Shown: positions 22,613 to 32,660, counted from the first letter of the stretch. The stretch is DNA of 52,041 bases from CAJBLF01 sp964613015 (GCA_964613015.1 CAZTFP010000009.1:1-52041), one strand, 5' to 3'. The notes: generated by a model from the sequence alone, not told the origin. Program-made: numbers and translations.

Positions 22613-23467
22613 ATGGAACATATTGATCTTCAGTATGCTAATCTTGTAAGAGAGATTCTCAATGCTCCCAAAAAGGAGAATAGAACAGGTGTAGATACCT
22701 ATGCCATTGCTTGTTGGTCTATCAGACATGATATGGCTGACGGATTTCCTTTGTTGACTACTAAGAAAATGGGAATGAAAAATATTGCTGCCGAACTTGA
22801 ATGTTTTATCAAGGGATTGTATTCTAAAAAGGATTTTCATGAGAGAAATTGTCATATCTGGGATGAATGGGCAAATCCACAAAAAGTTCCTTATGGAAAT
22901 GACGAGGAAACAAAAAAGAAAATGATGGAAGAGGATGATTTATGAAGAATATATGGTGTTCAATGGAGAGATTGGATGTGAAGTGTCGATCAGTTAAAAA
23001 AAGTTGTTGATACACTCAAAACCAATCCTTTCGATAGACGTATGATTGTCAATGCTTGGAACCCCTCAGAACTTCATCAGATGGCATTGCCACCATGTCA
23101 TTATTCTTGGCAGGTAATCGTAACGGTAAACCATCAAGGTGAAAAAGTTTTGAATCTTACGTGGAATCAAAGATCAGTAGATACTATGTTATGATTGCCT
23201 TATAACATTGCAAGTTATGCTTTGTTACTTCTGCTTCTTGCTAAAGAATCGAATATGGCTCCTGGTATCCTCATGTGATCGCTTGGTGATGTCCATGTCT
23301 ATGAAAATCATATTGATGGTGCTATGGAGCAAATCTCTCGTGATCTTAAAATACTTCCACAACTTGAAATAACAAACTTTACTTCTATTTGGAACTGGAA
23401 ATATACGGATATCGAACTTATCTGATATGAATCACATCCAAAGATTGAATTTACTATCGCGGTGTAA
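22613..23467 (+). CDS. thyA: Thymidylate synthase, native copy
   Basis: 284 residues. It carries RTG near the N-terminus, the Arg pair in DRRMIVNAWNP, catalytic Cys162 in ALPPCHYSW, QRSVDTMLGLPYNIASY (the dUMP-specific Asn is present) and GDVHVYENH. It makes dTMP from dUMP with methylene-tetrahydrofolate. Glycines before GLP, RIYG and others use TGA, and codon use matches the rest of the window. It carries an acidic insertion near residue 95. A second, divergent thyA follows 224 bases later, so this cell has two. Confidence 0.93.
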
Positions 23468-23531
23468 AAATTTAGCTGAAAGATAAAAGTTTCAAGCATA
23501 AAACGTAATTTAGAAAAATAAGAAACTAATG

Positions 23532-23564
23532 AATCTCTAGAGTACATACTTTAGGGATTTTTTC
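23532..23564 (+). terminator. Terminator after the native thymidylate synthase
   Basis: An 11-bp stem with G-U pairs (AATCTCTAGAG with CTTTAGGGATT) is followed by a T-run, 65 bases past the first thyA stop. It separates the two thyA genes into different transcripts. Confidence 0.7.
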
Positions 23565-23646
23565 TTTACTACAACAATTTCTTTATATGGTAACTTAGAT
23601 ATTACACTTGATTTATCCTAAAAAATATGTATAGTATTTTTTTAAA

Positions 23647-23691
23647 TAAAATCAGATAAAATAAAATCAGATAAACTAAAATCAGATAAAC
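23647..23691 (+). repeat. Three 15-bp tandem repeats abutting the second thyA start codon
   Basis: Three consecutive copies of TAAAATCAGATAAA(A/C), the last ending exactly at the base before ATG. They occupy the place of the ribosome-binding region. They may reflect the junction of the imported gene or a regulatory array. Confidence 0.85.
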
Positions 23692-24525
23692 ATGAATTAC
23701 AACGAAATGAAAAAAATTAATCCGTTTGATGCAGAATATCATAAATTACTGCGTCACATACTGAAAAACGGAGCAAAAAAGAGTGATCGCACGGGTACTG
23801 GCACTCTTGATACCTTCGGGTACCAAATGCGTTTTGATCTCAGTAATGGAACTTTTCCGTTATTAACCACCAAAAAACTTCACCTCAGGTCTATTATCCA
23901 CGAATCGTTATGGTTTCTTACCGGAGATACTAATATCAAGTATTTGAACGATAACAAAGTGAGTATCTGGAATGAATGGGCTGATGAAAACGGTGAGCTT
24001 GGTCCCGTGTATGGCTATCAGTGGCGTCATTGGCCAAAACCTTCTGGTGGGGAAGTCGATCAGATAAAAGAGGTGATTGCCTCGATAAAAAACAATCCCG
24101 ATTCTCGACGGCACATCGTTAGTGCATGGAATGTAGGACAGATTGAAGAAATGGCTTTGCCACCCTGCCATCTTCTGTTTCAGTTCGATGTGACTGAGGG
24201 TAGATTGAGTCTGCAACTTTATCAGCGGAGTACTGATGTCTTCCTGGGGTTACCATTCAATATCGCTTCGTACGCAATCCTGCTTATGATGATTGCACAG
24301 GTATGCGAACTTCAACCTGGTACATTCATTTGGACAGGAGGAAGTAATCATCTGTATTTGAATCATCTTGAACAGGCTAAGCTCCAGCTTACTCGTGAGC
24401 CTCGTCAGGCTCCGGTGCTGACCATCAATCCAGAAGTGAAAGACATATTTGATTTTAAATATGAAGACTTTCATTTGGGAGGGTATGCTCCGCATGATCA
24501 TATTAAGGCAGATATTTCAGTTTAA
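23692..24525 (+). CDS. thyA: Thymidylate synthase, apparently acquired copy
   Basis: 277 residues, canonical TS: RTGTGTL, SRRHIVSAWN, catalytic Cys159 in ALPPCHLLF, QRSTDVFLGLPFNIASY and HLYLNH. It contains about twenty glycines and none is TGA; all are GGN. Its sequence is visibly richer in G and C than its neighbours and uses codons such as CGG, CTG and CCC that are rare here. It also has its own GC-rich terminator. These are strong signs of recent transfer from a standard-code bacterium. It would be translated correctly under either code. Confidence 0.95.
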   Translation: MNYNEMKKINPFDAEYHKLLRHILKNGAKKSDRTGTGTLDTFGYQMRFDLSNGTFPLLTTKKLHLRSIIHESLWFLTGDTNIKYLNDNKVSIWNEWADENGELGPVYGYQWRHWPKPSGGEVDQIKEVIASIKNNPDSRRHIVSAWNVGQIEEMALPPCHLLFQFDVTEGRLSLQLYQRSTDVFLGLPFNIASYAILLMMIAQVCELQPGTFIWTGGSNHLYLNHLEQAKLQLTREPRQAPVLTINPEVKDIFDFKYEDFHLGGYAPHDHIKADISV

Positions 24526-24548
24526 CTGTTATATTCATTTGCTATTAG

Positions 24549-24576
24549 CTCTCCGGTTTTCCGGAGAGTTTTTTTA
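24549..24576 (+). terminator. Strong terminator of the acquired thymidylate synthase
   Basis: The perfect hairpin CTCTCCGG-TTTT-CCGGAGAG is followed by seven T. It is more GC-rich than native terminators in the window and probably came with the gene. Confidence 0.92.
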
Positions 24577-24620
24577 TATTCTCCTTTAAAAATAATTTTT
24601 TTTTAAACTGAATAATATAT

Positions 24621-24675
24621 AATTGATAACACAATACTTCTTTCGTTATACTTCCGAATTATTTGGTTATCAATT
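24621..24675. repeat. 10-bp perfect inverted repeat with a 35-base spacer
   Basis: AATTGATAAC and GTTATCAATT lie in the otherwise empty gap between the acquired thyA and ackA. It could be an operator, an mRNA leader structure for ackA, or a remnant of the insertion boundary. Confidence 0.6.
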
Positions 24676-24795
24676 ATGATTGTTTTTGTTTATTAAAAAA
24701 GTATTAAGATTAAAAGATATAAAACATTTGATAAACTAGTTAACTAACTGACGAATATTTTAATTTTTTTTGTCTTTTATTATTTTAATTATATT

Positions 24796-25953
24796 ATGAA
24801 AATCTTGGTCATCAATACCTGAAGTTCGTCTTTGAAATATCAGCTCTTTGATATGGAGCAAAATATTCTTGTGATTAAATGAACCGTCGAAAAAATCTGA
24901 GAGGAATGATCTTCTTTTCCTACGTATACTGCTGCTTTACAGTCTGTCGCTGACGCATTATCTCTTGGCTGACATGTGGATATTGATGCAATAGGTCATA
25001 GAGTGGTCCATGGGTGAGAATATTTTCATACGCCTGTACGTATAGATGATGCTGTCATTGCAAAAATCGAAGAATGTTCTGTTTTGGCGCCTTTGCATAA
25101 TTCTGTAAATCTTGAATGAATACATGCGTGTGCAAGGTTGTTTCCAAATATTCCTCAAGTGGCAGTTTTTGATACAGCATTTCATCAGACTATGGAACCT
25201 GCACATTATCTCTATCCGATAGCATATTCCTATTATGAAAAATATAAAATCAGAAGATATGGTTTCCATGGTACTTCTCACCAATATGTATATGAGAAAC
25301 TTATTGAACAATTAAAAGATTGAAAGATTGAACAATTGAAAGATAAAAATATTGAAACACTGAAAATTATTACGTGTCATGTGGGTAATTGAGTGAGTAT
25401 TACTGCAATTAAAGATGGAAAAGTAATTGAAACTTCCATGGGAATGACACCGTTGGAGTGATTGATGATGGGAAGTAGATCTGGCAATATTGATCCCGCT
25501 ATCATAACGTATCTTATGGTCCATGAAGCTAAAACAGCTGAACAAATAAACGATCTTCTCAATAAACGTAGTTGATTGCTTGGAATCTCCTGAGTATCTA
25601 ATGATATGAGAGATATTGTTGCATGAATAGAACAGTGAAACGAGAAATGTAGTCTTGCCTTGGATATGTACATCAATTCATTGGTGAAATATATCTGATC
25701 TTATGCTGCACTTCTGTGATGAGTGGATGTGATTGTTTTGACTGCTTGAGTTATGGAACATAGAACAATAGTAAGGACAAAACTTCTCGAAAAGTTGTCA
25801 TGGCTGTGAGTAGATTTTGATCATCAAGCCAACCAAAATTCTTCATTAGAAAAAATAATTTCTGCTCCAAACTCTAAAGTCACGGTTGTTGTTATTCCAA
25901 CCAATGAAGAACTTATGATAGCCAAGGAAACGTTTACATTGATTACACCTTAA
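24796..25953 (+). CDS. ackA: Acetate kinase
   Basis: 385 residues. NTGSSSLKY at 7-15, with its invariant Gly9 encoded by TGA (24820-24822), GHRVVHGGE, RRYGFHGTSH, TCHVGNG, GSRSGNIDP and a terminal ETFTLI segment place it in the acetate kinase family. It interconverts acetyl phosphate plus ADP with acetate plus ATP, the last energy-yielding step of acetate fermentation. A short repetitive insertion after EKLIEQLKD comes from 8-bp DNA repeats (about 25313-25368). No phosphotransacetylase gene is adjacent. Confidence 0.95.
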
Positions 25954-26070
25954 AACTTATACATTGTCAATGACTGATTTTTGCTTTGATGTCTTGAATT
26001 TACTGATAATTTTCATATAAGATTGCTTATGTATTGTGCTTTTTTTAATTTCTTTACCATCATATTACTT

Positions 26071-26658
26071 ATGGAAAATGAACACACAAAAAGACATTTT
26101 AGTGAAGAGGCTGCCTTGGATAAAGTAGAAAAAAAAATCGATTATACTATGGGAAAGATTATGAATAAAGGAATATTTGCTAGATTTATTCATCATCCTA
26201 TTATCAAAAACATCCTTGCTTCCCATTTTGTAAATGATATTAATCATAAGTTACAGACGTATCTTAGAACTATTTTTATCATTGTCGGACGAATATCACT
26301 TATTACCTGAATTATTGGTATTTTTTCGTTTTTGATTTCTTTGAGTGGACTTGGATTTATGTTTAGTTTATGATTCGGTATAGGAATCCGTGTATTGATC
26401 TATGTGCTATTGGCTATTATATTTTCATTACTTTCGCTCTTCACTTGAATCGGTATGGTGAGACTTAAAAAGCGAGTACTTTCATTGGCTATCTTGTGAT
26501 GTACTGTTTCTGCTTTTTCATTTCTTCTCAGCTTTATCCCTGTAGGCTTCTATTCCTATAGATCATATGGTAGTTTTTGAGGAAGTCTTTTTAATCTTTT
26601 GATTACCTTTGCATTGTTGGTGTTAATTCTAAAAAATGAACATATGTTTAAAAACTAA
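26071..26658 (+). CDS. Four-helix membrane protein, hypothetical
   Basis: 195 residues starting MENEHTKRHFSEE. A charged cytoplasmic N-terminus of about 65 residues (IHHPIIKNILASHF) is followed by four hydrophobic helices rich in Gly, several encoded by TGA. An in-frame ATG at 26023 would add a hydrophobic leader and is less likely. No family recognised. A lipoprotein gene follows 28 bases downstream. Confidence 0.7.
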
Positions 26659-26686
26659 TATACCATTTATTTCATTATTTTTTTCC

Positions 26687-27382
26687 ATGAAAAAATATCT
26701 TCTTCTCGTATTTCTTTTTTCTTTTTTTCTTTTATGATGTCAAAAAACTACAGTTCCTCCACTAAATCTTAGTACTATAAATGTCAGTGCAATTGCTGAT
26801 ATATCCTGACTAAAAACTGCGCTTACTCAAGTTTCTGATGCAATTGTAGCATGAACAGCATCTATGGATCAAACACAACATTTGGTTGATCAACTTCAGC
26901 AAAAATATGTAGAACTTACTGGTGCTGTCGATACTGGTATTGAAACTGCTTTTGGAGCTATGCAAAATATCTTCAACGAAAAATCCGTTTCACTCTATTG
27001 GATACCTCTTTGGGCAAAAAGATTGTGAATGACACAACCACAAGGAATGACTCTTGATACATCCTTGTCCAAATATAGCTATGCTAGTTGATATGCCTCT
27101 ATCAGTCTTCTCTATACATGAACATATGATCTCGCTATGCAACAGGCAAAACTTATAGCAGATACTGCACATCTTTATGTGAGTAAAAACTTTCAACAAG
27201 CTCAAGCGCTTGCAAAAGTCTGAAATGTGGATTATATTTCTGGATTGGATATCGGTGGTCTAAGTCAATGAATAGTTTATGTAAATCATGAATTGCTTGA
27301 TACTAATGCTGATCAGATTTCTGTGAGTGTCGATCAACAATGAACTTTGACTATTGAAGCAACCAAAATTCTCAAAAATTAA
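26687..27382 (+). CDS. Lipoprotein, hypothetical
   Basis: 231 residues. The signal sequence ends in a lipobox LLGC, with its Gly encoded by TGA, so the mature N-terminus should be lipidated Cys. The mature part is Ala/Gln/Ser-rich, partly helical, with SYASGYASISLLYTG and tandem short amphipathic segments around residues 130-170. No catalytic motif seen. Probably on the outer face of the membrane. Confidence 0.75.
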
Positions 27383-27430
27383 TCTCTCTTCTTTAGATTT
27401 TCGAAATATTTATTCTATAACATTGTAGTA

Positions 27431-28522
27431 ATGAAGTATATATTGTGAAGTATTGTTTTCTTGATAAGTATGGTGAGCGTGAGTTTCGCTCAGGAATATA
27501 TTTTGTTTTATGGGAATGGATGTCCTCATTGCGCCAAGGTACAATCGTATATAAAAGACAATCAAATTGGTAAAAAACTTGACCTCCAACAAAAAGAGGT
27601 CTTTTATAATACCGCTAATCTGAAAGAATTTAATGGTTATCTAACAAAACATAAGCTTACCTATGATAAAATCGGTGTACCTTTTTTGATTATCAATAGT
27701 GGTGAAGATTGTAGTTATATTAATGGTGATACCAATATTATAGATTATTTTTCTGGCAAACTAACACAAATTGCTTCTGCCTGTAAAGATACTACGTTTA
27801 GCGGAAACTATCTCAGCGATAATCTGAGCTGGTGAAAAAGATTAGGTTTTTTTGGTATTATGTTGCCTGCGGCTTTGTCTGATAGTATCAATCCTTGTGC
27901 TTTTGCTGTGATGCTGTTGCTGTTGACGACGATACTTTCCAAACATAAGAGTAGAAGAAAAACACTCTTGGCATGAGCGTTATTTGCTTTGGCAATATTC
28001 CTTACCTATGTAGGTATGGGTATCGGATTCTTTTCTGCATTTGCTAATGCCAACAATACATTCTATCTCAAACTTGTGGTCTGAATGCTCTGAATATTGG
28101 TTGGACTAGCAAATATCAAAGATTATTTTCGATATGGAAAATGGTTTGTGATGGAAGTCCCTCTTGCTTGGAGGCCTAGAATGATGGGATTGATAGAAAA
28201 TGTTGCCTCTCCACTAGGTGCTTTCTTTGTGGGAATTCTCGTTAGTTTATTTTTGTTGCCGTGTTCTTCTGGACCATATTTCACTATCTTGGGATATATG
28301 AGTTCACAAAGTAAAGTACTTACTGATCGAGGATATATCTATCTTGTCTTCTATAATTTGATGTTTGTACTTCCTATGCTTATCGTTTCTTTCTTGGTTG
28401 CGTTTGGTATAAGATCAGTAGATAATCTAGCCAAAATCAAACATGAAAAAACTAAACTGATCCATCTCATTGTGGGACTTCTTATGCTTGGACTGGGTGC
28501 GTATGTGCTTTTGACTATGTAA
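27431..28522 (+). CDS. Thioredoxin-like/CcdA (DsbD-type) fusion
   Basis: 363 residues. A signal peptide (about 1-20) is followed by a thioredoxin/glutaredoxin-like domain with CPHC (Cys31, Cys34) and the cis-Pro segment GVPFLII. Then comes a six-helix CcdA domain with the paired transmembrane cysteines in SINPCAFAV and LLPCSSGPY. CcdA/DsbD proteins carry electrons from cytoplasmic thioredoxin across the membrane; the attached extracytoplasmic domain is probably the acceptor. Serial TGA-Gly codons lie in the membrane domain. Confidence 0.88.
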
Positions 28523-28549
28523 ATATCTTATTGTCTTATATACTAGTAA

Positions 28550-28576
28550 AATCTCGAGTAATCGGGATTTTTTTAT
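28550..28576 (+). terminator. Terminator after the thioredoxin-CcdA gene
   Basis: Hairpin AATCTCG/CGGGATT (one G-U) followed by seven T, starting 28 bases after the stop codon. Confidence 0.75.
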
Positions 28577-28631
28577 TTTACTTGACTATTATGAATAAAT
28601 ATGTATATATCTTTAACAAAAAATAATAAGT

Positions 28632-28760
28632 ATGCATAAACATGATGAAAAAGGGGTTAAACCTCCACCTGCAAAAGGTGAAATCGATTGTTCCGAAAAA
28701 GGAAAAAAATGTAAATTCCATGGGAACAAAAAAACCTGTTCACAGAGGCTCCATGTGTAA
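28632..28760 (+). CDS. Cys-rich basic microprotein, hypothetical
   Basis: 42 residues, MHKHDEKGVKPPPAKG at the start, then three cysteines spaced DCSEKGKKCKFHG and KTCSQ, with many Lys and His. The pattern suggests metal or nucleic-acid binding. No TGA. It is shadowed by the similar-sized ORF at 28931, and both are followed at a short distance by the same structured element. Coding status rests on composition and this pairing. Confidence 0.5.
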   Translation: MHKHDEKGVKPPPAKGEIDCSEKGKKCKFHGNKKTCSQRLHV

Positions 28761-28784
28761 GTAATACAACTAACTGAATTAACT

Positions 28785-28827
28785 GAGCTGGGTTTATTTG
28801 AGGTTTCCTCATCTAAAAACTCAGCTC
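28785..28827 (+). ncRNA. Structured RNA element, copy 1
   Basis: An outer stem GAGCTGGGTTT pairs with AAACTCAGCTC (11 bp, one G-U). It encloses an inner stem TGAGG-TTT-CCTCA. It lies 24 bases after the stop of the first Cys-rich microprotein. There is no T-run, so it is not a standard terminator. The second copy at 29087 preserves the outer stem and changes both sides of the inner stem together. Confidence 0.75.
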
Positions 28828-28930
28828 TAAAACGTTATTGAGAAATTAGTATATTATATTTTATTGACTATTTTTAGTATATATGTATATAGTTTTTTAT
28901 AAAAAAAACATGAACTAAAATTAATGTGAT

Positions 28931-29074
28931 ATGAGTAAGAAACAAACTGAACAAAAACCTTTTACTTGCCATCATGGCAAAGGTACGGTAGTTGATAAAG
29001 GGAATAAAACAGAATGTTCCAAAAGATCTGGCAGTACCTGTCAGGGCGCTGGTAGTAAATGTAAGCGCGTTTAA
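28931..29074 (+). CDS. Cys-rich basic microprotein, hypothetical
   Basis: 47 residues with five cysteines and a Lys-rich ending (TCHHGKG, TECSKRSGSTCQG, SKCKRV). It does not align closely with the ORF at 28632, but both are tiny, basic and Cys-rich and both precede the same RNA element. No TGA. It may bind metal or be an antimicrobial-like or regulatory peptide; function unknown. Confidence 0.55.
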   Translation: MSKKQTEQKPFTCHHGKGTVVDKGNKTECSKRSGSTCQGAGSKCKRV

Positions 29075-29086
29075 ATTACATTAACT

Positions 29087-29130
29087 GAGCTGGGTTTATT
29101 TGGAGTTTTCTCCATCTAAAAACTCAGCTC
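29087..29130 (+). ncRNA. Structured RNA element, copy 2
   Basis: Identical outer stem to copy 1, while the inner stem is TGGAG-TTTT-CTCCA instead of TGAGG-TTT-CCTCA. The compensatory change supports selection on RNA structure. It sits 12 bases after the second Cys-rich ORF. Confidence 0.75.
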
Positions 29131-29198
29131 AAAAACGATAGTGAAATTTTTTTTACTTCTCTATTTTTTTTATTATAAATTTAACTATTTTTATATAA

Positions 29199-30032
29199 CT
29201 ATATAATCAATAAAATAAGTCATAGAATTAATGGTATGAGTATGTATATCCTAACCATCACATGCTTTTCTTTAAAATATATCTTTCCTGTTATCATAGA
29301 TCGTATTATTGCCAATCATCTTTTTGCCGTTGTTATAATAGATGCAGCACCGTAATTGTATGCAAAATCTTGTATGATTCCTCCTATTCATATGGCCAAT
29401 GATTGTACCAAAAAAATGCGTTTATTTAGGAAGGACATTGGATTTTCCTTAAATTTTATTCTATCGAAAATAAAGAAGCTAATAAGAAGTATTGTGTACA
29501 TTATCAATTGCTCCCCGACAATCGAATTGAAATGAGTTATATCGTATTTATATAATGAAATAGTGAAGACGGCATTTATCGTTGATAAAACAACTAATCG
29601 TATACCGCCTTTTTTTATTTCTCTGTTGAATAAAAGTATTCATAAACTTATCATAACAATAATTATTCCTATGATAGCCGTTGTTCCTATCGAATATCAT
29701 AGTAGTAGATCAACAATCAGCAAGAGTGGTATTGTACCTGTTCTTATAAAGTTGTAGGTACTTCTTTCTGCTTTGATGATAGCATAGGTACAAACGTATA
29801 ATTGAAAGATTTCTAATATTGCTCTTACGCTAAATGTAGGTAATGATTCTATACTAAAGGTGAATGTATTATGTTTTACTATTGCTATCAAAGCAAGAAA
29901 TATTGCTCACCAAAATACGCTGAGGAAAGCCATAGTGTATGGACTTTCTTCGTGTATCTTTACTTTTATTTTTCCTATAGAATCTGACACTTCTTGAAAA
30001 AGCGTTCCTATCCCTATGAGTAAAATACCCAT
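29199..30032 (-). CDS. EamA/DMT-type membrane transporter, putative
   Basis: About 277 residues, ten hydrophobic helices in two halves, with small polar loops, as in drug/metabolite transporter (EamA) proteins. Several helix glycines are TGA. It begins nine bases after the gatB stop with an in-frame TAA four codons upstream, so the start is well defined and the gene is co-transcribed with gatB. Substrate unknown. Confidence 0.7.
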
Positions 30033-30041
30033 TATTTCTTT

Positions 30042-31487
30042 TTAGGAAAATAAATCTTGTATGATATCTTGAGCAAATTTTGGGTTTATCTTGCCTCATG
30101 TTTTCTTCATTAATTGTCCGATGAAGAATCACATGGTTGTTGTTTTCCCTCATCTATATTGTTCTACAATAGTTGGATTTTCTTCTAGTACCTCTTTGGC
30201 CATACGTTTTATTTCATTTTCATCAATAGCCGGTGCGTCAAATCACCTTTCTTTTATGATTTCTTCTACGTTTTTTCCTGTAGATAGCATTTCGTCCATG
30301 AGTATTTTGAGTTGGTTTTCCATGAGAGATCCATCTTGTGCTTTTATAAGAAATGTATTAAACTCCTCATTTGAAAATTTAAGTGTATCAATGGTGGCAA
30401 AATTTTCTTTCATTCGTGCGGCTATTGGTCAAACAATTCGTTTTACTACTAATTTTTGATTTCATCATCCTTCTTTATCGAAAAGAGATTCCACTTTTAG
30501 AAAGTAATCTAATATTGCTTTATCACTAATAAGCCCATTGATATATTCTTTGTTGAATCCATAGTTATTAAACTGTTTGATGATATTGTGAGGAATAGTT
30601 ATCGCTTGCTCTTTTAATCGAGTTCTTCTGATGTCATCTATTTTCAATGGTGGTAAATCAGGTTCTGGAAAATATCTATAATCAAGTGCATCTTCTTTGG
30701 ATCTCATAAGATAGGATTCACCTTTGGCATCATCTCGACCTCTTGTTTGCTGGGTAAACGTTTCTCCAGCTTCGTATAATTTTTCTTGTCTTGCTTGTTC
30801 GTGTTCGATTGCTCTTTTGATCATTCCAAATGAGTTGATGTTTTTAATTTCTGCTCTTGTTCCAAATGGATCTTGTTCAGATTTTCTCAATGAAATATTT
30901 ACATCTACTCTCATCTGACCTTTTTCTAAATCAGCATCTCCTATCTCATTATATCTGACTAATCTCTGAAGCTCTTTCAAAAATTCTATAACTTCTTCTG
31001 AGCTTCTAAAATCTGGTAAAGTGACTATTTCTACTAATGGTGTTCCTGCACGGTTGAAATCGAGGAGTGCTTGTCATCAACTATGAATCATTTTTCCTGT
31101 ATCATTTTCCATGTGTGCATCCTGGATATGAATTGTTTTTTCGTTGGTATAATTATCTAAGAAAAAGGAAACTTGACCTTCAGTATTGGTAGGATGGTAG
31201 AGTTGGGTAATCTGATAGCCCATAGGCAGATCAGGATAAAAATATGATTTTCTATCAAAGGTAGAAATCTCATTTATTGTACATTTCAATGCTTTACCCA
31301 AAATCAATGCTTTCTCCAAAACTTCTTCACTCAGAGTAGGAAGTGCTCCTGGTTGTCCTGTACAGACGGGACAAATATTTGTATTTGGCAAAAGATCATC
31401 AAAATTTTGTTGGTTTTTACACTGACAAAACATCTTGTTTGTTGATTTTAATTTTATGTGGATTTCTAAACCAATGGTTAATAACAT
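30042..31487 (-). CDS. gatB: Aspartyl/glutamyl-tRNA amidotransferase subunit B
   Basis: 481 residues. Start MLLTIGLEIHIKL, CPVCTGQPGALP, FYPDLPMGYQITQ, the zinc-type cysteines C23/C25...C39/C42, and LDFNRAGTPLVEIVT with QMRVDVNIS are typical GatB. The C-terminal YqeY-like tail ends in PKFAQDIIQDLFS. GatB is the kinase subunit of GatCAB, which converts Glu-tRNA-Gln (and Asp-tRNA-Asn) to the amide form. gatA and gatC are not in the window. Confidence 0.95.
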
Positions 31488-31493
31488 ATTCTC

Positions 31494-31521
31494 GAATTAA
31501 GAATTAAGAATTAATAATTAA
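31494..31521. repeat. 7-bp tandem repeat (GAATTAA)
   Basis: Three exact copies plus one variant, immediately upstream of gatB. One of three different 7-bp arrays in gaps of this window. Confidence 0.8.
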
Positions 31522-31547
31522 TGTACGTATTTTGTTTTTATTTTCAA

Positions 31548-32573
31548 CTATTCTATTGTTTTTTTATTTTCTCTCATTGAACTCCAAAGCGCTAGTCCAA
31601 TACATACTGCTCAAAACACTCCCGTTATGGTTTCTGAAATATGAAATAATGTCCCCAAAAACATTATCGCTGCTAGACCAAATATAGCTCGAAATGCTCC
31701 ATGTTCTAGATATTTGTATGTATTTAGTGTTCATTTTTTTACCAAGAGAATAGTTAAACTTCTGACAAACATTGCTCCTATTCCTAGTCCTAATGCTATG
31801 ATGAATATATTTTTGCTTAGTGCAAATGCTCCGATTACCCCATCAAAAGAAAAACTTGCATCCAACACTTCTAGATATAAAAATAATGATAATCAGATTC
31901 TGTGGATATTGGTGATTCATCATTTTGATGTTTGTAAGAGTTTTGTGATTCATTCTATGACTACGAACGTGATGATTCATCGCATACTTGCTAATAAGAA
32001 TGATAGGTGTTCAGTTGCTGGAAGAAATTTTCCTATGATATATATTACGAGTATCGTGATGATAATCTCCATAGATTCGAGTGTTCATATTTTTTGTAGA
32101 TATTTTTCTATATATCATAATCGATGAGTCTTTTTTTCTGCGTCGAGAAAGAAATTTAATGCTACCAAAAGTAAAAACGTTCATCCAAATCCAGCTATAG
32201 TTATGTGTGATCCCGTAAGTATCTCTGCATATTTGGCTGGATCGAAGACTGCTAAATTGAATGCTGCTAATGGATTTATTCCTCCTACTATAGCTACTAT
32301 GATTAAGGGAAAGAGTATTCTCATCCCAAATACAGCTATAACCATTCCTCGTGTCAAAAATCTATTTTGTCGTTTTGCATCCATTTTTTTTAACACGGTT
32401 GCATTGACTACGGCGTTATCAAATGATAAGGAAACTTCCAATATTCATAGAATAAGCACAATGAAAACTGTTTGTAATCAGATCGGTATATTCAGCGTTT
32501 TACCTGCTCATAGAAAAAATGCTAAAGCGATAGCTACTACACTAAAAACAATCGAAGATTTAAAATGTTTCAT
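31548..32573 (-). CDS. TerC/DUF475 family integral membrane protein
   Basis: 341 residues, the usual DUF475 length. Two conserved acidic repeats typical of the TerC superfamily are visible: EVSLSFDNAVVNATVL near the N-terminal half and VLDASFSFDGVIGAF in the second half, with GLGIGAMFVRS and nine or so helices. TerC-like proteins are implicated in metal (Mn) efflux; the function here is inferred. Several Gly are TGA. It is transcribed toward gatB. Confidence 0.88.
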
Positions 32574-32583
32574 AATGGATTTG

Positions 32584-32660
32584 GTATAAAGTATAAAGTA
32601 TAAAGTATAAAGTATCAAGTATAAAGTATAAAGTATCAAGTATCAAGTATAAAGTATCAA
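32584..32660. repeat. 7-bp tandem repeat array (GTATAAA/GTATCAA), 11 copies
   Basis: Eleven perfect-length units occupy the short gap between the ATP-grasp gene end and the TerC gene start. Copies alternate between two versions. Probably slipped-strand array; it may affect spacing of a promoter. Confidence 0.93.

Noticed and set aside
23532..23564. A riboswitch before the second thyA
   Set aside because: Simple hairpin with T-run suits a terminator of the first thyA; no conserved riboswitch core seen.
32584..32660. CRISPR-like array
   Set aside because: Seven-base units with no spacers and no cas genes; a simple tandem repeat.
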